Source: Stephanodiscus triporus
Taxonomy: Eukaryota > Bacillariophyta > Thalassiosirophyceae > Thalassiosirales > Thalassiosiraceae
Assembly (NCBI GenBank): GCA_036939755.1
Contig: JALLAZ010001044.1
Location: 1-10,570 of the forward strand
DNA length: 10,570 nt
Direction of reading: 5' to 3'
Within the stretch, counting starts at the first letter, position 1; each line of letters begins with the position of its first letter. The position numbers and the translations under genes are program-made. Below the pieces are notes generated by a model. That model made no database searches and was not told where the DNA came from. It was given only the letters and a program-made list of their open reading frames with translations. Of this stretch, positions 1 to 7,270 are shown piece by piece.

Positions 1-55
<55 letters not shown>
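1..55. repeat. (TCTG)n microsatellite
   Basis: A perfect tetranucleotide repeat of about 13.75 TCTG units starts at the window edge and ends at 55, so its true length is unknown. It lies about 70 bp upstream of the PEX19 start codon, in that gene's promoter or 5' UTR, and is likely to vary in length between individuals. Confidence 0.97.
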
Positions 56-56
<1 letters not shown>

Positions 57-124
57 CTGAGTTGTCAACTATTTCACTTTTTACTCAGAGATTTTAGATT
101 TTCTCCCAAACCGCAGGCTGGACC

Positions 125-1561
125 ATGTTGTGGAATGAGGCAACGTTGCATCGACGACGAAAAAAAAGAGAGGATCTCGATTCCATCCTCGATGCCGCTC
201 TTGACGAGCTGGGCGACGACGACGATGACGACGAAGACGACGGCCACAATGATGATGATGACAGCAGCGGGGGCGACGAGGGCGGCGACGTGGACGTCTA
301 CGACGATGCCGTGCGGAGTCGCGCCGACTGCCGCGTCGACGAAGACATACGATCGACGGACGAGGACGACGAGCAAGACAGCGATGAAAATATCGCCACA
401 TCAGAAACACTGGGTGTACCATATTCTTTGGATTTCCTAGAAGACAAAAGGCGGCGGGAGAAGGTGGAGGCAGAGGCGAGGAGAAGGGATGAATCGAGCG
501 CGAATAGCGACAGGCCGCCATTCGGTCCCGAGCCTCCTCCGCCACCGCAAATGGCGCATGTGGGGGACGAATCAGACTTGGCGGCGTCACTGGAGGAATT
601 GATGAAACAATTCACGAAGGGGTTGAATGTCGGCGAGGATTTCGATTTGGGGGATGAAAAGGCATTGGATGAAATTTTGAAGAATATGATGGGGACGAAC
701 GGTGAGTTTGCCGGTGGTGACATCAATGGCGGTGACGTCAATACGCCATCACTGTCCACCTGCGAGTCATCACGAAAAGGTGTGATGAATGACGGTAACG
801 ACAATAGTAATATCATTGCTTCGTCTCTTTCTTCAGCGACAGCATCCAACCACGACAAGTCCAATAAAGCCGTCCGCAGAAAAAGTAATGGAGCGAACGC
901 CACCATGAACAAGGCAACCAAACGAAAAGAGCCAAACGTGGACGAATCAATCAACAGACTCCTCGACGGGATCAACCAGGCTGCATCATCCACCCCCCAA
1001 AATAATCCTCCCATGCCTCTCCAAGGGATGGAGGGCATCGATCCATCCCTGTTAGAGAAGTTTTCCGAGGAGATGATGTCCTCGATAATGAGCGATTTCG
1101 AGAAAATGGGGAACAATAACGATTCCAACATCATCGTCGACAACGTGATGAAGCAATTGCTCGACAAGGATCTCATGTACGAGCCGATGAGGGAGGTGTG
1201 CACTCGGTTTCCCAAGTATTTGGCCGAGAATAAGGCCCGGATGTCGCAGGAGGAATACACGCGATACGGGAAGCAGTATCAGTACTTCCAAAAAATCGTT
1301 CACGTGTACGAGACGGAACCGGGTAATTTCGACAGGTTGATGGAATTGATGCAGGATATACAGGAGTACGGACAGCCGCCGGCGGAGATCATCAAAGAGT
1401 TGGCGCCGGATTTGGAGTTCGACGAAGGGGGCATGCCCATCATGGATCCCGTCGGAGGAGGAGGGGGGATGATGCTGCCTGGAATGTTGCCAGGGATGAT
1501 GTCTGGTGGCATCCCGTTTCCTGGTCCTGGCATGGGCAATGAGCAGTGTTGCATATCATAG
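125..1561 (+). CDS. PEX19: Peroxisome biogenesis factor 19 (PEX19), farnesylated import receptor
   Basis: PEX19 is the cytosolic receptor and chaperone for peroxisomal membrane proteins; it binds their targeting signals and docks on PEX3. The unspliced frame is 478 aa, longer than the roughly 300 aa of human PEX19. Residues 17-30 (DLDSILDAALDELG) match the N-terminal PEX3-binding amphipathic helix. A poly-Asp/acidic stretch (31-90), a charged segment (104-124) and a Pro run (135-141) follow. Residues about 335-432 match the C-terminal cargo-binding domain, with core pieces such as VMKQLLDKDLMYEPMREV, RFPKYL and MELMQDIQEYGQPPAEI. A Gly/Met/Pro-rich tail ends in CCIS, a CaaX box predicted to be farnesylated. 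The start is the first ATG after an in-frame TAG at 95-97. The first 15 residues (basic, MLWNEATLHRRRKKR) are unusual before the helix. A stop-free candidate intron lies inside the frame at 702-836; its removal would leave 433 aa. Confidence 0.93.
   Translation: MLWNEATLHRRRKKREDLDSILDAALDELGDDDDDDEDDGHNDDDDSSGGDEGGDVDVYDDAVRSRADCRVDEDIRSTDEDDEQDSDENIATSETLGVPYSLDFLEDKRRREKVEAEARRRDESSANSDRPPFGPEPPPPPQMAHVGDESDLAASLEELMKQFTKGLNVGEDFDLGDEKALDEILKNMMGTNGEFAGGDINGGDVNTPSLSTCESSRKGVMNDGNDNSNIIASSLSSATASNHDKSNKAVRRKSNGANATMNKATKRKEPNVDESINRLLDGINQAASSTPQNNPPMPLQGMEGIDPSLLEKFSEEMMSSIMSDFEKMGNNNDSNIIVDNVMKQLLDKDLMYEPMREVCTRFPKYLAENKARMSQEEYTRYGKQYQYFQKIVHVYETEPGNFDRLMELMQDIQEYGQPPAEIIKELAPDLEFDEGGMPIMDPVGGGGGMMLPGMLPGMMSGGIPFPGPGMGNEQCCIS
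702..836 (+). other. Candidate 135-nt in-frame intron in PEX19
   Basis: The sequence shows a strong donor (G|GTGAGT at 702) and an acceptor preceded by a pyrimidine-rich tract (TCTCTTTCTTCAG, ending at 836). The span is 135 nt, exactly 45 codons, with no in-frame stop, so the frame is open whether or not it is spliced. Splicing is phase 1 and the junction codon becomes GCG. The segment removed (residues 193-237) is Gly/Asn/Ser-rich and matches nothing conserved in PEX19. I infer a genuine intron, possibly an exitron-like one that may be retained; splicing cannot be proven from DNA alone. Confidence 0.55.
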
Positions 1562-2140
1562 AAAGGATGTTTATTAATTTAAACGGTCAGCATATTCCAG
1601 TGAATATTGGATACGATAATTATTATTTTTTGGGCGTCTGTTTCTTCGAACTGTCGAGAGTCGAGATGCATTTCCCCTGGGGGTGCGTTTTGTCCTATTA
1701 CACAGCGGGAATCGACTTAAGCGTTCTTTTGCCCCCTGGTAAGGTATCTACGCATTCTACTTACTCTATCAACGCGATATCCGTTTCTCTACACATATAC
1801 CTAGAAGTACGATACCATAACCACCACCTTTCCCCCCCCAATATTATTTCTTCTGACAATCATCCACCCAAGCACCAGCCGCCTTCTCCCCACGACGCCG
1901 CACGCCCTCGGCTGTCATCGTAGGTCGCCATCATTCGCAGCCGCCCGTCGCACCGTCGACGTCGACCGTCGCGCCTGCCCACCGCCGTTGACGACCGTCG
2001 CCGCCGTCATCGTCCACCTCCGCCTTCGACGATTGCAGCCGCCTCCTCCATTTGGCCGCCCCCATCGTCCGCAGCCGCCCATCGCGTTTCGAACACCATC
2101 CCCTGTTGCCGCCGCCGCCGCCGCCACAGTCAGCGGCAAA
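1562..2140 (+). other. PEX19 3' flank and CCG/CGTC-rich SNARE leader
   Basis: Nearly 580 bp separate the PEX19 stop from the next supported start. The first part (1562-1850) is ordinary mixed sequence, probably the PEX19 3' UTR plus spacer. A GTAAGG donor-like site at about 1740 could belong to a leader intron of the downstream gene. From about 1880 to 2130 the sequence is rich in CCG, CGTCG and pyrimidine runs, consistent with a GC-rich 5' UTR. An ATG at 1988 is in frame with the SNARE and would add 51 Pro/Arg/Ala-rich residues. I regard this as leader because its composition reflects the repeated CCG/CGTC bases. Confidence 0.5.
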
Positions 2141-2623
2141 ATGTACGGATCCGGAAAGCCCGCATGGGCGAGGGGGGGGGATGTCGAGGACGGCGTCCCC
2201 AACCGTCGAAGCAATGCCAACAGCGGCAACTCCAACGGATCGTACCAGCGCGGCCCCGAGGCCGCCGGGGGATCGTCTCACTTCAACTACCAACCGCCCC
2301 AACTCACGGGGGCCTACGCCGAACAGCAGACGCAGGTCGTAGAGGACGCGATGCGCACCCACGTCCAGGCCGAGACGACCGCGAATACCGTCCTCGCGAC
2401 GTTGCACGCGCAGCGGCAGCAGCTCCAGAATGCCAATGACGACACGTGGCAGATGCGTACGAACGTCGCCAACGCGCAGCGAGAGCTCAGGGAATTGCAA
2501 CATAAGGCGTTTCAGAAGAAGCAGAGGCTGTACATAGTCATTGGGATTTTGGGACTCGTTGACACGATGTTATTCCTCAGGATCGTACAGTGCGGTGGGA
2601 GCTTTTTTTGTAGACGGTATTGA
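2141..2623 (+). CDS. Short tail-anchored Qb-SNARE-like protein (membrin/Vti1 type)
   Basis: This is predicted to be a membrane-fusion SNARE acting in Golgi or endosomal trafficking. The 160-aa product has a Gly/Ser/Asn-rich N-terminus (1-60), a SNARE coiled coil (about 63-122) and one hydrophobic tail anchor (about 130-149), followed by a short tail with two Cys. The core VLATLHAQRQQLQNA matches the Qb hallmark L-x(2)-Q-R around the zero layer. Q91 is the likely ionic-layer glutamine, flanked by heptad hydrophobics V84, L88, L95, V109 and L116. KAFQKKQ before the membrane segment resembles membrin/Bos1. Bos1 and Vti1 proteins are normally longer, with an N-terminal Habc bundle that is absent here, so this is either a truncated-type SNARE or lacks an upstream exon. 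ATG 2141 is chosen for its purine-rich AAAATG context and because upstream sequence is low-complexity. A run of nine G lies at 2172-2180. The subfamily is not certain. Confidence 0.72.
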   Translation: MYGSGKPAWARGGDVEDGVPNRRSNANSGNSNGSYQRGPEAAGGSSHFNYQPPQLTGAYAEQQTQVVEDAMRTHVQAETTANTVLATLHAQRQQLQNANDDTWQMRTNVANAQRELRELQHKAFQKKQRLYIVIGILGLVDTMLFLRIVQCGGSFFCRRY

Positions 2624-3227
2624 TTGCTAACGAATGGAGTTAACGCAACTCGGTGCGCATCTGAGTATTGCGGTTCGATGTACCTCGTCTATCATAAAGC
2701 TACATAGAACGATTGTGCAACATAAAATGAAGTAGCAACAAATTTTGTTTCTTGTGTTACATTTTTGATTCTTCTGCGGTTGAGGAAAGCACTGCTGATT
2801 GCCGAGGTACCATAAGTATGGTGGTGCGATTTCTAGACATATTTCAACTACCTACAACCATGCCCCCCGCTGCATTTGCGGAGCCATTTCCCCCCTTGCA
2901 ATCAGTCTCATCGATTGCATCAGCACGGTCACCTCCCCCACCAGCCAAAAACCTCCACCCAATGCACTCGACGTTTCGAGCCAGGCGTTACTACGAACCA
3001 TCATTTTTGATTTCTCGGATAACACCTATATGCCACAACACTGCTGGCGGCCTACTCATAAAACGAATCACACCACCGAACTCTAAATGGCAGCTTAGAT
3101 CGATTATTCACTAAATACACTATTGAGGCAGTTATTACCAGCAGTACCACCACGAGATATATTAGTGATCGAAACAATATGAATTTCAGTAATGATGGCC
3201 CCTGTTCATGAAACCGCTTGAAAGAAG
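2624..3227. other. Intergenic, between convergent genes; no supported gene
   Basis: This holds the 3' ends of the SNARE gene (+) and the SOD-like gene (-), which converge here. Two overlapping open frames of about 95-120 codons exist at 2752-3114, but they are in different frames, match nothing recognised and partly lack an ATG. I see no RNA gene or clear repeat. Both transcripts presumably terminate within this stretch. Confidence 0.6.
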
Positions 3228-3872
3228 CTAAATTTTTTTTAGTTTGCCACAGGAAATCCGTTTGTACCCGGCAGCGGTTGTGTTCGCATCATGTATGACA
3301 ATTACCTTCCCGACAGTTTCATCATATCCGTATCCTTGATTGAAGCGAAACTTCCTCTCCGCAGCTCCCTGCGGAGAAGTGTTGTACCAAGTCCCAGAAG
3401 GGGCGATTCCTTTGCTCTGGGCGTACCAGGGGTCACCGTCTTTCTTGAGTCCGAATTTGCTTGGTTTGAAATAGTGCGCACCTTGAGCGGTGGAGTTAGT
3501 GCAACTCGTGCCCTCGTGAACGTGAACGCCGCCGCCAGTGATCACGCCAGTGATGCTCGGGCGCAGTTTTGTTACATTCATTTCGAGCGTTCCCCAAGAT
3601 TTCGTCGATGAATCGAAGCAAACCGTGACAGTTCCTTTCACGCCGGGAAAAGCAAGAGCGCCAGTAACATTATCAGGGTTGGACGGTTTCATGTAGGCCT
3701 TGAGGCATTTTTCACTGCCAAGGTTTCGGGAACGAAGGGTCTTGATCAAATAATAGGGGGAGGTGAGTACAAGTCCGAAAGCGCATTTAATTTCAAAATT
3801 GGTTGAACCCCTTACCTTGGCCTGAGCTATGGCAAGCAAGAGGACTCCCAGGACGACATCGAAGAGATTCAT
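3228..3872 (-). CDS. Secreted Cu/Zn superoxide dismutase-like domain protein, zinc site apparently lost
   Basis: The frame from ATG 3872 encodes 214 aa, or 189 aa if the candidate intron is removed. Residues 1-18 form a signal peptide ending AIAQA, so the product is probably secreted or membrane-system targeted. The rest follows the Cu/Zn-SOD fold: a G-V-K-G-T-V-T-V strand, GVHVHEGTSC, GAHYF, VGKVIVIHD and KRISCG. By comparison with SOD1, H117, H119, H133 and H194 are the copper ligands, C124 and C208 the structural disulfide, and R205 the active-site arginine. The zinc-loop histidines after GAHYF (SOD1 His71 and His80) are not visible; that region reads KPSKFGLKKDGDPWY and then a longer insert. 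Known copper-only SODs (fungal SOD5 type) also lack the zinc site. It may be an active extracellular SOD or a non-catalytic SOD-like domain. The more upstream in-frame TTG at 3902 was not used. Confidence 0.8.
   Translation of the reverse strand: MNLFDVVLGVLLLAIAQAKVRGSTNFEIKCAFGLVLTSPYYLIKTLRSRNLGSEKCLKAYMKPSNPDNVTGALAFPGVKGTVTVCFDSSTKSWGTLEMNVTKLRPSITGVITGGGVHVHEGTSCTNSTAQGAHYFKPSKFGLKKDGDPWYAQSKGIAPSGTWYNTSPQGAAERKFRFNQGYGYDETVGKVIVIHDANTTAAGYKRISCGKLKKI
3741..3815 (-). other. Candidate 75-nt in-frame intron in the SOD-like gene
   Basis: On the minus strand a near-perfect donor (AAG|GTAAGG) begins at 3815, directly after the signal peptide, and an acceptor TTGATCAAG| after a CTCCCCCTATTATTTG tract ends at 3741. 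The length is 75 nt, phase 0, with no in-frame stop. Removal joins the signal peptide to the SOD domain and drops 25 residues (20-44) that fit neither. A second AG at 3716-3715 gives a better-looking CAG, but it would put a TGA at the junction, so it is less likely. Confidence 0.6.
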
Positions 3873-4000
3873 GCTTGAATTAATTATTGCTTTGTGTTTC
3901 AAGCCCTTCCTCGACCTTATTATCGCTGACTGTGTTCTGTGTTCTCATCTTGATCCCTCTACGAGACGTGCTTTTTCGCGCCTCTTCTTGTCAAAAAATA

Positions 4001-4165
4001 ATACTACAGTCTCCAGTACAATTGCGACAAGAGAAAAATCGAGATATTTCTTTTCGTACTGTTCCTACCGTATCGCTCTACGAGAAGCTAGGGGAACCAC
4101 GAGCTTCCCCTAGCTTCTCGAGGAGATATGGATTCCTTTTCGCAATTGTACTGGAGACTTAGTAT
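4001..4165. repeat. Nested palindromic (foldback/MITE-like) element upstream of the SOD-like gene
   Basis: There are two levels of inverted repeat. The outer arms 4008-4027 and 4140-4159 are a perfect 20-bp inverted repeat, extended outward by about 6 bp with a one-base bulge. Inside, 4081-4096 and 4105-4120 form a perfect 16-bp hairpin with an 8-nt loop (CCACGAGC). The sequence between outer and inner arms is only partly complementary. The whole could fold into one long stem. It lies about 130-290 bp upstream of the SOD-like ATG. It may be a small non-autonomous inverted-repeat transposon; I could not see a clear target-site duplication. Confidence 0.85.
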
Positions 4166-5107
4166 GCACACAAGAAAGTTCTTCCTCCAACATTCTTCCC
4201 GCGTGCTGAGTCGCGATCCAATGTGTGGGCGCGCTCTCCAAAAATGCAGTGACCCTCACACAGTCCATTGATGGTACACAGAATATTTCGCCAAATCATT
4301 ATTGAAATTGTCAATAATAAATTTGTATGAATGCTCAAACTGGCCCTTCCTCCAACCAACCACCTACACTACTACAACTTCTGATGGGGGGTAGTTCTGA
4401 CCTACACTCCTAGTAATAATAATAAGCATATCCAATCAGATTTTTAGAGATGTGAATGATGGGCCTGGAAGGCTCCACACGATACAAGACCAAACCTCCT
4501 CTCTCTGGAAAGAGCCAAAAGCTGACTGCAGCAATTGCACTGTACCAGTACCAGTACCAGCAATCTATTGAATCATATCTGACATTAATATTAGTAGTAG
4601 AGTGGTAAGTGCTGGCCTCACCACCTGCACCAGCACTAGCATGCCTTTGCAAGAACAATCGGGAAAGCAATACAAGATATGACCTTCAGATATTCCAAAC
4701 CCTAAACAAAAAGGAGAGTCAACTTGACTTGGAGGGTTGAAGGGCTGAATTGAAATCTTGGATCCCCATAGCACAGCCCCAAAATGTTGTGAAGAATATT
4801 GTGCAAATGCAAAAATGTATGCATGCATGTGTCCTTCTAGTAGCTTTAAGATACGACCACTTTCAGATCAATGCTGTGTCTGAAAGCTCCTATGAAACTC
4901 CACAAAAAGGGCAGGTATGTGGGTCCAAAAATTAAAGGTTTGAGAAAGAAAACAAGTCGCCTCATTGTCTTTGTTTCCATGGCTAACGCTAATCTACCTA
5001 CACAGGCACAGGGATGACTTCTTTAGCTTTACCGCTCCTTGCACTTGCAGGCTTTCGCTACTTTTACATATCCATGAATGTAAAATCTCCAAGATTAGCC
5101 TGCATTG
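4166..5107. other. Gene-free stretch; a short (TACCAG)3 repeat only
   Basis: There is no supported coding region: open frames here are under 90 codons, in no consistent frame and without recognisable motifs. The only structured item is a perfect TACCAG x3 run at 4543-4560. The rest is mixed AT-moderate sequence. Confidence 0.6.
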
Positions 5108-5593
5108 CTTTGATATAGATGTGGGGTGAGTTCTGGTTGTGTTGCAAGCCTCCAATACTGTATGCTGGTGCTATATGTAGGTCAGCTGCGACCCTGGACA
5201 AATTCACCTGACTTTCAAAATCTGAGCCGGCAAATGTCATGGTAACGCAGATGATCATGGATCCATATGCCCATCCACAGCATATGAAGCTTGACAAACA
5301 CCTTGTAATGCTTGATATGGATGTGGGATGACTTCTGGTTGGGTTACAAGCCTCCAATATTGTACAACGGTGATATATGTAGGTCAGCTGTGACCCTGGA
5401 ATTGAGCTGCGACACCAAAATCTTAGCCAGCTAATGCCATGACAACGGGATGATGATGGAACCATATGCCCATCCACAGCATATGAAGCTTGTCAAACAC
5501 CTTGTATATATTTGATTTGGATGTGGGATAAGTTCTAAGTGGGTTGTAAGCCTCACACACTGTATAATGGTATCAAATGTAGATAGCTGTATG
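5108..5593. repeat. Tandem repeat, ~200-bp unit, about 2.4 copies
   Basis: Units begin at about 5111, 5313 and 5513, giving periods of 202 and 200 bp. Each opens with TGATAT(A/G)GATGTGGG, followed by GGTT..GCAAGCCTCC, then TATATGTAGGTCAGCTG, GACCCTGGA and, near the unit end, CATATGCCCATCCACAG. The third copy is cut after about 80 bp. Units 1 and 2 are alignable throughout with scattered substitutions and small indels, so the duplication is not recent. Short open frames on the minus strand repeat with the same period and are by-products of the array. Confidence 0.9.
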
Positions 5594-5760
5594 CTCCATG
5601 CTCCAATGATGTTGCGGCGCATCATCGCAGCAACAGAGGAGCATGTTGAGGGCCATAAGCCCTACTATCACTATCACAAAAAGCATTCTTGCTTGCTTGG
5701 GGGGTTGTCCCAGATCAATTTGAGGATGCATTGGCACTCAAGATTGTGCCTTGCTTAGGT
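5594..5760. mobile_element. Partial copy of the inverted-repeat element found at 7039-7270
   Basis: The stretch GAGCATGTTGAG, then GGCC.TAAGCCCTA.TATCAC, AAAAAGCAT and CTTGCTTGGGGGGTTG followed by GATCAAT matches the right half of the element at 7039-7270 in the same order and spacing, with substitutions. The left arm is not recognisable; the tandem array runs directly into this copy. It is presumably an old truncated insertion. Confidence 0.7.
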
Positions 5761-6349
5761 TTCTAGGGCACCATATTTGGTAGCGGCGGCCATGGTTGAG
5801 TGGGTTGTGGTCCCGATTGCTGTTGACTATTTTTTCCCCAGGGGGGACCCCCCAAAATTGGGGATCACTAGAAAGCTTTTTCTAAGGACAATGGTTTTCT
5901 TTTAGTTTGGGATGTTAGATCTGTAGCAATTAAGGAGAACAGTGAATTTAGTCCCTAATTTGCACCTAGGATTGCTTTTTTATGCCCCTGCGTTGCGTAT
6001 GCCCCAGATTTTACGGTAAGCAGTACTTAGGATTTTTTGCTTAGTAGGCCTCTGTCTAGGTAGATGTGTATCTCAGGCTCTCGACCTGATTTTCTGATTT
6101 TGTTTTTTGCATGCTACTTTTGTAGGCTATATGAGATGAAGGAAATCGCCTCAACTACTACTCCAATTTGCCAAGGCGGGCAGGGTGATGTTGCGCTCAT
6201 TTCTGACAATGAACGGTCAGCAGGGGTAGACATAAGGATCGGGAACAATGATGGCAACAGCAGAGGATTCCCACTTCTGTGCACTTCAAGGCTGTGGGAG
6301 GATGCTTGCCAAGATGTATTAGCTTAGAGTGCATTATTCAAAAAAATGG
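5761..6349. other. Gene-free stretch with isolated splice-like signals
   Basis: No gene is supported. A short inverted motif GGGGGGACCCCCC sits near 5841. A donor-like GGTAAGC at 6015 and a pyrimidine-rich acceptor (CATGCTACTTTTGTAG) ending at 6125 could bound a 110-nt intron, with an 87-codon open frame around 6064-6327 on its right side. No motif in the predicted peptide is recognisable, so I do not call it a gene. Confidence 0.45.
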
Positions 6350-6510
6350 TTGCCAGAAGTGCTCATGCCTTGCCAGAAGTACTCATGCCTATGTAGAGTT
6401 GCCAGAAGTACTCATCCTAATATTTATTCATATGTCTATGTAGAATTTGCCAGAATGACTCATGCAAAAAAATGCCATAAGTACAGGTTCCTAGCCAGAA
6501 GTACTCATGC
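6350..6510. repeat. Degenerate 18-20-bp interspersed repeat, five copies
   Basis: The consensus TTGCCAGAAGTACTCATGCC appears at 6350-6369 and 6370-6389 (back to back), 6399-6415, about 6446-6464 and 6492-6510. The later copies are diverged and separated by AT-rich spacers of 9 to about 30 bp. Two of the spacers contain the same TATGTAGA word (6390-6397 and about 6437-6444), which suggests a larger original unit of about 29 bp or more that decayed. Confidence 0.88.
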
Positions 6511-6761
6511 ATGTTAAAAACAACATTTTCCCACCCCTATCAAACACTATCTCCAGCTACTCTAACTTCTGCCACAAATCAATGAATTCATTCCAACCAA
6601 ACAATCAGCAAGGAGACAGAGTATGCTGGGGGGAGTTGAAAAGAATCAGTTGGGATTCCCAGAACCCCCCAGAACAACTGCTGATTCCCTTTATCTATAC
6701 CATGTTTTTCAGCTTTGGTCAGTGGGCAATAACCCCAGTCTTTATCTTTTCCTCTAAATAC

Positions 6762-6926
6762 TACCGTAGAACACGCTGCACAAGCAAGATGCAGCACAAG
6801 CAATCTGCGGGAAAATGACCCCTACGTACGATCGTTCTTCTCAGTTTGAACTTAATCCTACGTAGGCTACTGATTTAAAGATGACATTTGATTTCCTATT
6901 TACAAGACAATTCCAACCATGTGTGA
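6762..6926 (+). repeat. Diverged direct repeat, left copy
   Basis: This matches 10255-10420 in the same orientation. Shared blocks in order are TACCGTAGAACACGC, GCG(G/A)GAAA, ACCCCTA, a GATCGTTC/GATTGATCC block, CTTA(A/G)TCCTACG, TGATTT, TTTCCT(A/C)TTT, AAAAGACGATTCCAAC-like and GTGTG. The distance from the first to the last anchor is 149 bp here and 150 bp in the other copy. Its function is unknown; it could be part of a longer mobile element or a promoter-like segment. Confidence 0.75.
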
Positions 6927-7038
6927 TACACCAGGGTTCCGGTCAACACCTCTGGGGCTGCACACTACACACAACAACCAACCTGACCATGACCGCCGCT
7001 GGCGGAAATGGGCCCCTAGAATCCCACTCAAAAGCCAA

Positions 7039-7270
7039 TCTTGCATGCCAACGCGTCAGATTGATCGGGGACAACCCCCAAGCCAGCGGGGGGGTGATAG
7101 GGTGTATGGCCCTCAAGACACTCTCTGTGTTGGTGATGATGCGTCGCCACTGCATCAAAGCATGTTGAGTGCCTTACACCCTATAATCCCCCCAAAAAAG
7201 CATATCAGCTTGCTTGGGGGGTTGTCTCCGATCAATCCCGTTGGTGTGGGACATAGAGCATCCTGCAAGA
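7039..7270. mobile_element. MITE-like terminal-inverted-repeat element, ~232 bp
   Basis: Both ends start with TCTTGCA in inverted orientation (7039-7045 and 7264-7270). Inside, long imperfect inverted arms follow: CCAACG, ATTGATCGG(G/A)GACAACCCCC(C)AAGC, a G-run, GGTGATAGGGTGTA or GATTATAGGGTGTA, and GGC(C/A)CTCAA. The centre around 7125-7150 also pairs. The copy at 5594-5760 shows that this is a repeat family. No coding capacity is expected; open frames on both strands here merely mirror the palindrome. It is probably a non-autonomous DNA transposon, moved in trans. Confidence 0.8.

Noticed and set aside
298..1260. 320-codon open frame on the minus strand over PEX19
   Set aside because: It is Ser/Phe/Leu-rich antisense shadow of the PEX19 codons with no recognisable domain; the plus-strand frame has clear family motifs.
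1988..2140. In-frame 51-residue extension of the SNARE-like protein
   Set aside because: It is encoded by CCG/CGTC-rich low-complexity sequence typical of a leader; ATG 2141 has better context.
2752..3114. Two overlapping frames of 95-120 codons after the SNARE gene
   Set aside because: The longer begins at TTG, they are in conflicting frames, and neither shows a motif or good composition.
3715..3815. Alternative 101-nt intron in the SOD-like gene using the CAG at 3717-3715
   Set aside because: It would place TGA directly at the junction and abolish the downstream SOD frame.
5567..5758. Open frames in the two inverted-repeat element copies (here and 6919-7284)
   Set aside because: They resemble each other only because the underlying DNA is a shared repeat; the palindrome opens frames on both strands.
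6064..6327. 87-codon open frame with a possible acceptor inside
   Set aside because: No recognisable motif and no supporting upstream exon in an open frame; kept only as a note.
6350..6510. CRISPR array
   Set aside because: Repeats are short and degenerate, spacers are irregular (0 to about 30 bp) and the context is eukaryotic.
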